A stretch of DNA of 64,000 bases from Asterella californica. Lineage: Eukaryota; Streptophyta; Marchantiopsida; Marchantiales; Aytoniaceae. Shown here one piece after another: positions 1-12,020 of the stretch. Numbering within the stretch: position 1 is the first letter of the stretch; every line of letters begins with the position of its first letter. The translations under genes and the position numbers were made by a program. The notes under the pieces were generated by a model. The model made no database searches, was not told the DNA's origin, and saw only the letters and a list, made by a program, of their open reading frames with translations. The stretch covers positions 9,548,001 to 9,612,000 of the forward strand of contig JAYKYS010000009.1 in NCBI GenBank assembly GCA_036924285.1, written 5' to 3'.

Positions 1-495
1 TCAATAATCATCGTCGTGTATTTCACTATAGTCAATTCTCCAATGTAGTACATGTCGCTAAGAGTCCTTAACTGAGCATTATATGCAAAGCGATAGATCA
101 CTATTATCACATATTTGACTAATTCTATTCGCTTTCTTGCTACAGGCCATTTGCTGATACTAGGCATGAAAGGTTTCATATACTAATTTCATAAAGTTTC
201 TATGCGACATTTTGTACCATTTTCTCATATGAGTATCTAAAAAATTAATATTCATGTGTCATACATGCTTATGAATCATATCCCACCATGTGTGTTGTCT
301 GGATATTATCCAAAACTCTCGAGATGTTGTCACAATAGTATGCACACCCTCCAATGCTTGAATGAACAAAAATAGCATGAGAAATTCATGACAAATATCA
401 TAATCTGATGAACCGATAATGAACTTAGCGAGTTCTCTCGTTTCAAAAAGCCGTCCACTCATAAACCAAAAGAAAATAAAGTCCCACACATCCAT
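1..495 (-). pseudogene. PIF/Harbinger-like transposase, N-terminal fragment (cut by window edge)
   Basis: The minus strand starts with an ATG at 495 and shows a tryptophan-rich WWDMIHKH segment. After a stop near 259 it continues as RKWYKMSHRNFMKLVYETF, and near the window start it reads LRTLSDMYYIGELTIVKY. This order (a W-W-D patch, an 'F.MS...F..L' helix, then a helix-turn-helix ahead of the nuclease) is how plant HARBI1-like/PIF nucleases begin. Stops and a frame change make it a remnant, and the DDE catalytic part would lie to the left, outside the window. The family call rests on motif memory only, so confidence is moderate at best. Confidence 0.4.
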
Positions 496-1062
496 TTTCT
501 CAAATCTATGTGTTCGCTGTTTGTCTCAAAAATGAGGAAAAGCAAAACACCATTGTAGGTGGTTGAGATTTTTTCAAATCTAATAATCTCAAGAGAAGCT
601 TACAATAAGAGAAAAAAATATAAAGATGAAATCACAATAAAAATAATATAACCTATTCTGAAAGAAAAGAAGACAAAATCTCTGTGTCAGAAAATGTACT
701 ACTCTCAAACAAGACACACAAATCGAAGAAATGAGAACTAGGTCAGAACTCGTCGAAGGAAAGAGAAGTAAGTAGAGAAATACTTTCTTGATGTTACCTA
801 AGCTAATAAGTCACCAAATTCGTTTAACCTTTAATTTTTGGTTCCTTTGGTCTTTTAAATGGAGGGAGTGGAACCTTGTGACGGGCTGGTACTCACATGA
901 ATCCTATACGTCAAGCATTTTCTCACCTAACGTGCACCTGACGTACGTCTGTAAAGTTTCCTCATGTGAGTCAGGCAAGAGTCATGGGAGTGGGACGGCA
1001 ACCATAGTTCGACTAGGTTTTTTGCTTCTATCAGCTGAAAACCGAAACTAGTTGTTAACCGA
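496..1062. other. Intergenic stretch, no gene recognised
   Basis: AT-rich sequence between the Harbinger-like fragment and the reversed LTR. An open frame at 788-1051 has no recognisable domain and no codon pattern that convinces me. Confidence 0.5.
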
Positions 1063-2694
1063 TGTCGTGTCGAATATTTTGCGTGAAGGATGTCCAGGAA
1101 AACGTGAGGTTCCTGGCTGTGGAGATGTTGTGTGCTATCTGTGAATTTCCTCCTTTCGCAGAACGGACTTCAGATGTCGATAGGGTCTCCTCCGCTGACT
1201 CCGTTAACCCAAGAAACCTTCAGATCCGACTCTCAACAGCTGAGATATCGCCGATTTCCGGTCGCAGGTGATCGAACTTCCAAAAACTCCTCTCTACGGC
1301 ACAAAACCGCACACACTGCACAAACGGATCGTCTAAACTGATATCCATCTTCCCTGGCAGATAGATCTAGCTACCACGAACCCAACGAGACTCCAAACAA
1401 GTCGTTTGGAGTTCCCCTTGCAAAACCACGCAAGAAATTTGGCCGCAGGTTGTAAAAAACTGACATAAATCAGCTCCTTGCGGCTCAAACTTGCTCACCA
1501 CACCCAAACCAACAATCCAATTCACGTACAGTCTTCTCCTATGAGTAGATGAAGACTCCCTGATCGCGTAGGCACCAAGAACGAAGAGCTTGGCTCACCG
1601 ATCGCGAAGAACAACCCAATCTCAAGTCGCAGGCGAACGAAAATCTGATGTAAGCGCTTCCCTACGAGCCAATTTCACTCAGAACTCCCAAACTGCCCAA
1701 TGGAAACTCGTATCGTCTTCAATTTCCTGAAGAACTCGTTGTTCTGATCCCGATGGATCCAAGGACAACAAGTTTGGACTCCGGAACGGCCCGAACGGTC
1801 CAACTCTCCTTCACAGATAACTGAAAACCTCAAATCTGCTTCTTGCATCTCAATTTCTCTCAGAACACAACCCCCCGATCCACAACCCCTCGTCTCTTCA
1901 AGAACCGTCTTAACCCATACGTAGCCTTCCCAACGACGCCTTGCGCGTTTGCATTGGACCTCCAAATCTCTCGCACCATCCGCTGACAGGTCGCAGGTAC
2001 AAGCTAGCCCCTTAAGCAACCCCCTTGTCACAGTCTCTGTACGTACGAAGTTCTGTCATAAATAATAAGAAGCAGGCCCCTTGCGTCTTTGATATAACGC
2101 CTGAACCCTCAAATACCCAATCAGCAAGTAACCTAGGGCCTAGCTTGATTTTTCCTTCTTTCGAGTCGCATAACTTCTTCACTAGATGTCCAAACGAAGT
2201 AAACAAGATGTCCATGGAAAGCTGACAACGAGCTCTACCCATCTATGTGATGAAAGTGAAGATCTGAAGTTGCGTCAAAAGTCCGTAAGCTGGGACCTAG
2301 CTTGTTTTCTCCATCTTTCGAGTCTTGTAACTTCTCCACTAGGCGTCCAAACGAAGTAGACGAAGTGCCTATGGAAAGCTGACAAGGAGCTCTATCCACT
2401 GATGCGATAAAAGCGAAGATTCGAAGTTGCGCCAAAAATCCGTAAGCTGGAGCTTAGCTTGTTTTCTCCATCTTTCGAGTCTTGTAACTTCTCCACTAGG
2501 CGTCCAAACGAAGTAGACGAAGTGCCTATGGAAAGCTGACAAGGAGCTCTACCCATCTATGTGATGAAAATGGAGATCCGAAATGATGCCAAAAACTCGT
2601 AAGCTAGGGCCTAGCTTGTCTTTCTCATGAGTGTCTTTGGAGTGACAAGCATCGAAGTCTAAATTTCAAGTAGGAGCCGGTCCACGACACGACA
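1063..2694 (-). mobile_element. Lone LTR of the element-B family, reversed
   Basis: The segment starts TGTCGTGTCG and ends CGACACGACA, a perfect 10-bp terminal inverted repeat with TG...CA ends. Read on the minus strand it matches the two LTRs of element B at 8,871-10,703 and 16,253-18,116 along its length, including the GTGGACCGGCTCCTACTTG start and the CCTTCACGCAAAAT end. No matching internal region lies on either side. The flanking 5-mers (accga and ctggg) do not match, so no target duplication supports a simple solo LTR; it may be a recombination product. Confidence 0.8.
2148..2625 (-). repeat. Tandem repeat inside the LTR, 157-bp unit, three copies
   Basis: The block around TTTCGAGT (near 2,161, 2,318 and 2,475), followed by the 'tccaaacgaagta' and 'ggaaagctgacaa' segments, recurs at 157-bp spacing. 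The two LTRs of element B carry only two such units, so copy number varies within the family. Confidence 0.75.
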
Positions 2695-3369
2695 CTGGGT
2701 GGTTCTTGAGTTTCTTGTCGGTGATAATCGTTTTCGTGGTTCGTTTTGCAGCTGAAACTTACTTTCTTACCGGTTATTTTTCCGAACAATGCCATAAAAA
2801 CTTCGTAAAGTTGATTTTTTGATGATTTAAAGGCGGTGCCAGTAAGTTCTTTTCAACGTTTCTTTGAAGTGTCTTGATACGAAAAGAGAGTTAGGTGCAG
2901 CTATGTCATCTGGGTCTGTCAAAACTCTACAACTTTTCACCTCAAGATGATCATATAAGGAGGGACTGTGTGGGTGCTCGATAGTCCTTTTCTCTTCTGT
3001 CTAGTCTTTCAAGCTCACAGGTCCGGTACAGCTTGCAGTTTGACTGATTGTTAACAATCATAACCAATTGACTCATGAAGTTTTGTGAAACGTTGGTGCA
3101 GCTATGTGAGAGTTGGCAATGGCAATCAGCTTGTAAGAGATCCAAGAGCAGCCAGTCAGGCTGCTTTTTGATTGGCTTTGGCAAGTCAAAAAGTAAGGTG
3201 GAGCTTGCATCATGCAAGGTCTCGAGGCACCAAGAAGCAACAGTATTGTCAGTTCCTTACAAGATTTGGTAAATGCAACAAGGAGAATAGCAAGTGCATC
3301 TACATTCATGATCCAGATAAAGTTACCATGTGCACGAAATTTCTCAAAAAGATACTGTGCAGATTCAAA
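2695..3369. other. Intergenic stretch, no gene recognised
   Basis: Open frames on both strands here (about 60-110 codons) overlap each other and show no recognisable domain. I see no repeat shared with the rest of the window. Confidence 0.4.
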
Positions 3370-3440
3370 GCAACCGGGAGGGGGATTTGAACCCGAAAAG
3401 CTCCTCTCCATTAGAGGTTTCCGGCACTAGCCTACAACTA
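3370..3440 (-). repeat. tRNA-like / SINE-head fragment
   Basis: On the minus strand an A-box-like TAGGCTAGTGC (3,424-3,434) is followed about 30 nt later by a good B box, GGGTTCAAATCCC (3,382-3,394), inside a short T-arm-like inverted repeat. A complete cloverleaf cannot be built: no acceptor stem pairs across the piece. It is best read as a tRNA-derived SINE head or a tRNA pseudogene. Confidence 0.4.
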
Positions 3441-3625
3441 CTATAATACAATCAATGTCTATAAGAAACTACTACAAATGCAAGCAAAGAAAAAATCTAC
3501 TATATAATTCAAAAACAACCCGCACATTAACAAAATTCAAGTTTGTAGAAATCTTCAAACAATCAAGAAGATGACAAATGTACGTCAGGGTTAGAGACCA
3601 AGTAACGAAACTCCTTGGATCGTTT

Positions 3626-5119
3626 CTAAACCTCGATAGCATCACAGAGAATCTCGTCTAGCTCTCGGTTAGAAACTGACACAACGGGACCTTCTAGATT
3701 CAATCGTAAGAGTGCATCAAGTTGCACTGTAGTCAAGTGGTTGTGATGCTCACTCTTTATCAAGTTTTGAAATGAAAATGCACGCTCACACCGAGCAGTA
3801 CTCATGCACTGCACTCTCCTAATGCAAGCAAGAATTAAAAGGTCAGGATACTCACCTTTAAACTCTCTTACAGTTCAATCATCGCCCATAACTCAACAAA
3901 TGAAAGATCACCAAACTCAGTAACAACATGTGTCTTCAACAAAAAAAGACTCACTTTGCAATACTGCTGAACATAGAATGGGACCCTTCGATATACCATG
4001 AAGGTACTTTATATGACCAAAGTGTTGAGAAAGTTGATCCTGCTCCTTGATGCCACAGTTTTTCAAAACAACCATTTGCTTTGGCATTTGAGACGGAGAC
4101 AAGATCTTTAATGCCCCAATCAGATCATTGTCCACGAAATGTTCTTCTAGTGAAGTACAAATGGCTTCTGCAAACGCTTTTTTGAAAGATACTACAACAT
4201 CTAGATCAGTTCCTAGTCTACAACGCTGCATTTCACAAGAATGAAAAAAGTTATCTCTAATTTCTGATGACAGACATTTCATGAAACCTCCTTCAGGTCC
4301 ATAATCAGGCAAAACATGATACATGGTCTCATTGTTCTGCAAAAATTTGTGAGATCAACGTGTTTCATACGTCATCCTAATCGAAGCAATATCTACAGCT
4401 ACAATACCTCCGATGCTTGAGACATCTATCACTTTTTGCTGAAAGACGAGACTCAACCGTGCAAGAGAATTCAAAATATCAACCAAAAAGTAAAGACAAT
4501 CAATCAGTTTGAAACTCCTCAACTTACCATACACACTTTGTGCAACCCCGTGATCCTGAAGGTGGAACATCACAAAAGTAAGTGAGTACCGACTAATGAG
4601 TCACAAAGTGTAGAGATAGCTTGTGCTCGACTGAGCCATCGATTTTTTATGTATCTCTTCAATGAACGATGAGCATTGTCGAACTCCTTTTGTAAAGCAT
4701 CAAATTGCTCTCTACGTTTGGATGAACGCTTGAAGTAACTAGAGCAAGTGTTTATCAAACTGTCAATCTGATCAGAGATCTGTGCACAAGCAGAGTGTTT
4801 GGAGGCAAAGAGAACTGCTAAATTTGTCTTATGTGCAATATAATGACAAGAAACAAGAAAAAGATTTATATTTCTTTTTAGTCGAGCAGCAACTCCAGTT
4901 TGCTTCCCTGTCATAACAGAGACACCGTTGTCTTTATTGCATGGTGTTCCACATGATGAAAAGGAACTTCAGAAGACACTCATACTGACGTTTGTTCAAG
5001 AAGCTGCACCTCAGCTTATCAAGCTGGTTAGGAGCTAAGCTAGGGTTATGCTTGACAAGTTGCCCTCTAGCTTGAGTTGAAATATCACCTTGAAGGGAGT
5101 GAAAAGTTCCAGAATGCAA
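3626..5119 (-). pseudogene. hAT-like transposase pseudogene (DUF4371/ZNF862-type)
   Basis: Minus-strand pieces in three frames line up as one decayed hAT-type transposase. At 4,570-4,914 the piece starts MTGKQTGVAARLKR and continues to CHYIAHKTNLAV, the conserved 'V(M)TG...GVA..L' and 'H.IAH..NLA' core of the DUF4371/ZNF862 group. Middle pieces lie at 4,355-4,573 and 3,917-4,342. The C-terminal piece at 3,626-3,814 reads STARCERAFSFQNLIKSEHH and then LDALLRLNLEGP, the hAT dimerisation signature. Frameshifts separate the pieces, so it is not functional. I could not find hAT terminal inverted repeats or an 8-bp target duplication, so the element ends are unknown. Confidence 0.7.
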
Positions 5120-6775
5120 AGCTCACTGAGAAGAGCGACTTCATGCTTTCGGTTTCGAGAAAAAAGGTTCTAGGTAACAGTTAGTACAAGTCTTAAGTTA
5201 TGAAAAGTGCGAAATAGAGAAATCTGTCGATTTTGGCTCGTGATTCAAATTCATGATCTGACAGTGTAAGTGCGTAGGTGTTAGTGAGTACGGTAGTTTT
5301 GACTCCTCATTCACTAAAAACGGAGTTGTACATAGAAGTTGGTGTAAGAAAAGCTAGTAAAGCATGTACAGATAATTTCTTTAGCAATATGTATCAACTG
5401 TATTTGTCTTTTGAACGGAAACAAAGACTATCTCAATGATAGGGCGCCCACCTAGGAAGAAAGAGGTCTTCAGATCAAATACTCTTGGCATGTGTTTCTT
5501 ATTCCCGCATGTTGACCTCCTGGATGAGAGTCTATGTTGGATATGCAACCATGTCTTGCATATCTAGAGACGAGAGACCAGTATCTCCCATAATCGTGGG
5601 CTTCTTGACCTAAGCCTCTACATGCCATCTTGATTATAATACGAGAGATACATGGTGCGCATATGGGGGGGCAGCATGAGAGATACTACGTGTGCATATG
5701 GAGGGGCTGTAAGCCCTAGGGGGTGGCTTCATAAGTGTAAGGACTTCGACCTACATTGGATGGCCTGTGACTATAATCAAGATGTCATCAAGATGGCATC
5801 AAGAGCTGAGAAGTTTTTAGTAATCAAGGGTCCAGCTTGGCAGGTGGCATGCTTCACTATTACATGAATAATAAGATAGCATAGCTTAGCAGGGGGCCTG
5901 CTTACTTGATAAGTACGTTTGCTTATAAGGACTCTAGCTTAGCAAGGGTGTTAGGGTTTGGAGAGAACAGCCGACGTCGTATGAAGGAGAGTATTCTACC
6001 TTTTGTCCAAGAGAAAGCGTGGAGACGCACAGGAGAAGCCAGAGACTGAGAGGGTCGAATTTTTGAAGGATTTCAGTTGGAAAGTGTCGTAGAGAGAGGA
6101 ATAAGAGTTAGGAAGCTTGAATTTTATCTACTAAACTATTTGGAGGTGAATCTGGTGAGCAAAGGACATCTATTTGGAGTGGAGGAGAAGACAATGACTG
6201 AGAAGGTCAGATTTCTGAAAGATTTCAGTGCTGAAGCTGTTGCAAGAAGGGATACAAGACGTTGGGGGTTCAGATCTTCATCAATTGTAGACTTTTGGGG
6301 AGCAATCTGCTATTTGAGGAACGGGAGTAGATCAGTTAAGTGTGGATTGACTGCTTGGGAGTGATCTGATGTGATCAATGTAAGGAGGTCTTGTTGAGTA
6401 GAGATCGATTGTCAAAGTGACATCTATGGAGGACTATTAAGTGTCTAAGGAAGAGAAATAAAGAATTGGAGTTCAGATTTCTTTTATTTGTTTTGTCTGG
6501 AGGTGGATTTGTCTTCCGGTGGATGAGAATTGATCTTGTTGAGCAGTAAGTGACCTATAGTCAGAGTATAGTCTTTGTAAGAGACTTCAGCCGTTGTGGA
6601 CGAGGTAGTTGGCTCTTGTTTTCTTGTTCAATCCTTATCTCTACCCGCAATCGATCATAGTAAGAAAGCTCGCCCTTCCTGAGAAGAACTCTCCTTGACA
6701 TAAATCTAGTGCTTCCACTGAGAGTCATCTTGGGGTGATTGATCGCGAGGGTTAAGATTTTCATACAAAGAAGAG
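5120..6775. other. Region upstream of the gag of element A, possible old 5' LTR/leader
   Basis: No gene is recognised. Short direct repeats are visible: 'gagagatac...gcatatgg.gggg' at about 5,644 and 5,679, and a 'gactgagagggtc...tttcag' block at about 6,046 that recurs near 6,196. The position directly before gag suggests the leader and 5' LTR of element A, but I could not find a matching LTR beyond the pol end, so the boundaries stay undefined. Confidence 0.3.
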
Positions 6776-8870
6776 ATGGATCGCGAGAGTGCTGCTACTA
6801 TCTCTACGGCTGGAGCATCAACATCTACTGTTGCACCTTCAACTACACCTACGTCTTCTGCAGCAACTATAGTAACTGCATCATCGGATCAGGATACTGT
6901 TGAGATATTGAATACGCTTGTGGCCTTGGTTCAACAACATCCAATCGTCGAAGGGGGTGAGTTAAAATCTACAAAGACTTTGCAGGCGATTGTGAATTAG
7001 TGTGGAAGATTTGAAGGTAGAGATGTTTCTAGGTATCTTTGTGAGTACAGAGGAGAGATGGAGCTCGTGAGGGTGATCGATGCAGAGATGATCGACAATT
7101 TTGAGTTGGTTGTGATTCTTGAGTTGAGAGATCAAGTCAAAGATGTACAGAGAATAAATCTTGGTGTTTGGCCGAGTTTTGAACGAGCTCTTCGAGAGGA
7201 GTTTCTTGAAGAGGATTCTGAGAGGGTTACTAGGAGGACGTTTTTGGATCGGATTGAGCAACAACATGGCCGTAGGATGGGGTTGAACGAGTTGTTGAGA
7301 GAGTTCAATCGAAGGTATCGATAGCTTTCGACACTCGAACGAATAACCTTGGATGCTAGAGGGACATGGCACTTTTTGCAAGCCATCGATGAGGCTACAG
7401 CAGATCGATTATGCTTCATGTTAACAAATCGATTGGCTGAAGGAGGTGTTACTATGAATTGGAGGAGAGTTGAGGACGTTGTGGCTGTTTTAACAAGACA
7501 GAGACGAGAGAGAGTGGATGTAAGGAGACGACCGCTTGCGAAAGTGATCTTTCAATCTTATGTTGCTCCTCAAGTACAGCAACTTCCGGCTCTTGCTCCT
7601 AGACCTGTTGTTCTTGCAACAGCGTCTCCAGTGCCGGTTGTGTCGGTTCCTGCACAGAGAAAACTGTTGAGAACTAGGGTCAACAAAATCAAATCGAGGA
7701 GTTGATCCAACATATGCGTGAGTTAAAGATAGAGCTGGCTGGTTTGCTGAGAGAGCTACCACCAATGCCTGTTGTGGCACGACTAGGAGGTGCTCTTATC
7801 CATAGATGTATCTCATATGATAGTCCAGATCATCTTCGAGGAGACTGCCAGGACCTTACAGCCGCTCTACGAGATGGTGTAGTTTGCTACCAAAACGGTA
7901 GACTGCACCTTGTTTCTACTAGAGAGCCATTGAACATGCAGTTTGGGCGAGGAGGTATGAGGAGTCTGCCTCAAGTCGCTACGGGTACAATAGTAACTAC
8001 GTTGACGATACCACCGATGAATCTTGATGTGTATGTTGGGTTTTTTGAAGTTTCTGCTAGTCCTACTTTGTTAGATAGGACTGCTGAGAAGAGCAAAACT
8101 GAAGTTCCTTCTAAGGTATTGAAAAGAGGAGCAGAAACTATCCATAGAGTCACAGAATGGAGAGATCCCGTAGATACAACGTCTATCAAAGTCTTCTTGG
8201 ACGTAGATAAGTACGTTCATTGGCATGATACTTTTGTGGAAGAGAAGAGACGACGAGATGCCTCTGAGCTTGAAACTGAGATTCCAGAGGAGACTAGAGA
8301 GAGACGAAGAGTCACCAAAAGACGAGCAGCTCCTCCAGAGGATGTCTCATCTACTTCTCAAGCTCCTTCGTCTACACCAGGATGGAGGACGTGCAGAGGT
8401 CTCAATAGGAGCCAACGATTGCCGGTAGATGGTTCATTGTCCAAGAAAAAGAGAAAGGACCGACTTACAAGTTGGCTGTAGATATTGAGACTTCCACTGA
8501 TCTTAAGAGCATTCTGGAGCAGAGGATACTAGATGCACGGATTGAATTTTCACTTCATGATGTTCTTGGTATTGCAAAGAGGGAGTTTCACAAGCTGATT
8601 ATTGATGTCATCAAACGAAAGAGACAAATGATATCTGAGCAGGTAGAGGGTCAGATGATAGATGTGATAGGGGTTTCTATGAATGATGTGAAATTTGGAA
8701 AGGTGCATTTTCAGGAGATTGGTGATAAGGGATACCAGCAGGAGGTGTTGGTTGTTGGTACCAACACTATCGAGGATGATGATGACGAAGCTAGTGAGGA
8801 GAGTCCAGCTGCTGACAGTGACTTCAGAAAGAGACATTGGGCTCGAGCTACAACTGCTACACGGGTACGT
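6776..8870 (+). pseudogene. Gag region of element A (capsid-like part, degenerate zinc knuckle, linker)
   Basis: From the ATG at 6,776 a Ser/Thr/Ala-rich start is followed, in several frames, by a capsid-like segment at 7,058-7,324 (LELRDQVKDV and EEDSERVTRRTFLDRIEQQ) and by 7,349-7,705. At 7,807-7,848 a zinc-knuckle relic reads CISYDSPDHLRGDC: the first Cys, the His and the last Cys are kept, but the second Cys has become Tyr. The segment at 8,472-8,640 (LGIAKREFHKLIIDVIKRKR) is the linker before the protease. Element B carries a related gag, with EYFLKNSDRVTKKSFL corresponding to EEFLEEDSERVTRRTFL here. Internal stops (for example after 6,997 and 7,321) mean it is not translatable. Confidence 0.7.
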
Positions 8871-10703
8871 TGTCGTGTCGTGGACCGGCTCCTACTTGAA
8901 AATCAAATTTCGACGGTTATCGTTCCAAAGACACTCATGGGAAAAGCAAGCTAAGCTCCAATTTAAGGACTTTTTGCACAATTTTGGATCTTCACTTTCA
9001 TTGCATCAATGGGTAGAGCTCGTTGTCAGCTTTTCATGGGCACTTTGTCTACTTCATTTGGACGCCTAGTGGAGAAGTTACAAGACTCGAAAGATGGATA
9101 AAACAAGTTAGGCCCCAACTTATGGACTTTTGGCACAACTTCGGATCTTCATTTTCATAACATCGATGTGTAGACCTCATTGTCAACTTTCCATGGGCAC
9201 TTCGTCTACTTCATTTGGACGCATAGTGGAGAAATTACGAGACTTGGAAGAAGAGAAAATCAAGCTAGGCCCTAGTTTACTTTGCTGATTAGGTATTTGC
9301 AGCTCCAGGCGCTATAGTAAAGACGCAAGGAGCTTGCTTCCTCATAATATGTGAAAACTTGTACGTACAACGACTGACGTAAGGGGGCAGCTTAAGGGAC
9401 TAGCTTGCACCTATGACTTGTCAACGGACGGTTCGCGAGATTTGGAGGTCCAATGCAAACACGCAAGACGTCATTGGGTTCATATCTGTGCAGGGTATGT
9501 GTTGGTTAAGACGGTTCGTGAAGGGACGGATCGGGACGTGTGTTATAGGAGAAATTGAGACGCATAAAGATGATTTGAAGTGCTCCAATGATCTGTGAAG
9601 GAGAGTTGGACCGTTCGGACCGTTACGGAGTCTAAACTTGATGTCCTTGGATCCATCGGGATCAAAACGCCGAGTTCTTCAAGAAATTGAAGACGATACG
9701 AAGTTTCACGGGTGGTTTGAGAGTTCTGGGTGAAATTGGCTCGTAGAGAAAAGCTTATGTCAATTTTTCGTCCGTCTGCGACTTGAGATTGGATTGTTTT
9801 TGGCGATCGGTGAGCCAAGCTCTTCTCTCTTGGTGCCTACGCGATCATGGAGCTTTCATCTACGCATAGGAGAAGACAATACGTGGATTGGATTGTTGGT
9901 TTGGGTGTGGTGAGCGAGTTTGAGCTGTAGGGAGTTGATTCATCCTGCTACCAAATTTCTTCTGTGGTTTTGCGAGGGGAACTCCGAACGGCTTGTTTGG
10001 AGTCTCGTTGGGTTCAAGATAGCTAAATCTACATACCAAAGTAGACAGATATCAGGTCATACGATCCGTTTGGGCGATGTGTGTGGTTTTAAGCCGCAAG
10101 GAGGAGTTTTTGAAGGTCCGGTTACTTGCGACCGAAAATTGACGATATCTCGACTGTTGGGAGTCGGATCTGAAGGTTTCTTGGGCCAACGGAGTCAGGG
10201 AAGAAGACCTTAACAACATCTGAAGACCGTTTGACGAAAGGAGAAAGTTCTCAAATAGATTTTTTCTGGTTCCTTCGCAACAATTTTTATCTTTTTAGTT
10301 CGTTGCAGTTCTAGTTGGTTATGCACAACTTGTGGTAGCTAGCTTTAGCTAAGAGCTTGTTCAGAATGTTGTTTGGACTTGGGTTTGAATCGTATGATAC
10401 AGAGACAGCTCTTTCTGTTAGCAAAGGGATGTTTCTTTTGCTTTGAGCTACGCTTCGATAAGTTTTGGGTCTGGGCTGAGATTTAGAGACTCGTTGTAGA
10501 GGGTTTTGAAGTAGAGTATAGACCGCTCTGATCTGTTTTTCAGTCTTGAGTTCTTAGGAGAAAGAACCGGTAGTGTATATGCGTTGAGCGACGTTCGTTT
10601 TCGTGCTTGTGTTTCTCTTTCTTGTTCTTTGTTCACATTACATCTTCACAGCCAGGAACTTCACGTTTTCTTAGACATCCTTCACGCAAAATCCGACACG
10701 ATA
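8871..10703 (+). repeat. 5' LTR of element B
   Basis: Starts TGTCGTGTCG and ends CGACACGATA (TG...TA, an apparent CA to TA change). It holds two of the approximately 160-bp tandem units (about 8,945-9,100 and 9,105-9,270). In the first 60 bases it differs from the 3' LTR at three sites, all CG against CA or TG. Confidence 0.8.
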
Positions 10704-12020
10704 CGGTGGTGAACTCGATGTGAAGGTCCGAGGTGGAGATTTTTGTGTTGAAACTTGAAAGAGAAGATCAACAATCATGAATGAGGATGAACATGGATAC
10801 GATTGTTCGGGAGGATGCTGCGGACGTGAGATGATGGATATATAGATGGTTTGGGATAATGGGAGGATGAGAGGATGAGACGAGTCATGACTATGGACCG
10901 GATGGACGGATTAGACGGGATATCAAGGGTGCAGTTTGATGCAGCAACTGCAAGTTTATTTCAAGCCTTCACTTTATTTTTGCGACAAGAGCAAGGGAAC
11001 CAACAAAAAGAGACTTTGAGGACAAAGGTGCTTTGAAGGGTGATCGACAAGCTCGATCTATTTGATGAGGAAGACATCCAAAATACTTGAGATGTTACAA
11101 GACGGAGATGGGTTTGGATGAGGTATCGGAGAAGGAGATGATCGTGACATTCGAACTCGCTGCGGTGCTTGAGATAAGAGAGCATGTGAAGGGTCTAACA
11201 AAGCATTCGGGGAAGAATTGAGATACATTTTCACATGCGCTAATGGAAGAATATTTCTTGAAAAACTCAGATCGAGTAACCAAGAAATCATTTTTGGTAT
11301 GGGTCAACCGACCTAGCAGAGATTTATAGCCTACAGAGCTGTTAAAGGAGTTTGAGAGACAATTCTCTCAACTATCTCGGGTGGAGAAGCTAACCTTGGA
11401 AGAGTTGTTCCTTCAAGCTGCGGATGAACCATGGAAGGCACAGTTGGAATTACTTCTGGAGGATGGATTGGAAGAAAAAACGTTGACAAGGAATTGGGAG
11501 GTTATGTATGAAGTGGTTGAGCTTCTTATCTGGAACTATACAAGGGAAAGGGTTACAAGGTCGACACTTGTATCGTTGACTATCACACCAATTCGCGTAG
11601 TATATGAGATTCAATCTGCATTTGTGGTTGTAGAAGAGAAGGATCCAACCATCGAGGACCTGCAACAAAAGATGTAAAATCTACAAGCTAAGGTTACTAG
11701 GTTGGAGGATAAGAGACCGTCGATCAAGACGGTGCTTGTACTCAAACCAGCTTGGGTACATCAGTGCGTGTGGTGTGATGATACTGACGTCAATGGGATG
11801 ATTGCATTGACTTTGCATGGTCTTTGCAACGAGCGGTTATTTCTTGGGAGGATGGAAATATAGGATTCAGAAGTACATGTAGTTTCTTTTAAGCAACGCT
11901 GGTAAAAGAGAGATGAAGAAGTTTGTGGATGATTACTTTACGGCACATGTAGTTGTAGCTACCGAAGCTACAAGTTATGTTGTAAGGGTGGAAGAGATTG
12001 AGCATGATCTCCATATGGAT
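10704..12020 (+). pseudogene. Gag remnant of element B, left part of the internal region
   Basis: The frame around 11,100-11,680 encodes MEKLTLEELFLQAADEPWK from the ATG at 11,381 and, upstream in other frames, EEYFLKNSDRVTKKSFL, clearly related to the gag of element A. Near 11,745-11,830 the fragment CVWCDDTD is a relic of the C-x2-C half of the zinc knuckle whose His and last Cys are lost. Stops interrupt the frame (near 11,220, 11,330 and 11,677). A TGG at 10,707 just after the LTR could begin the primer site, but I cannot match it to a tRNA. Confidence 0.6.
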
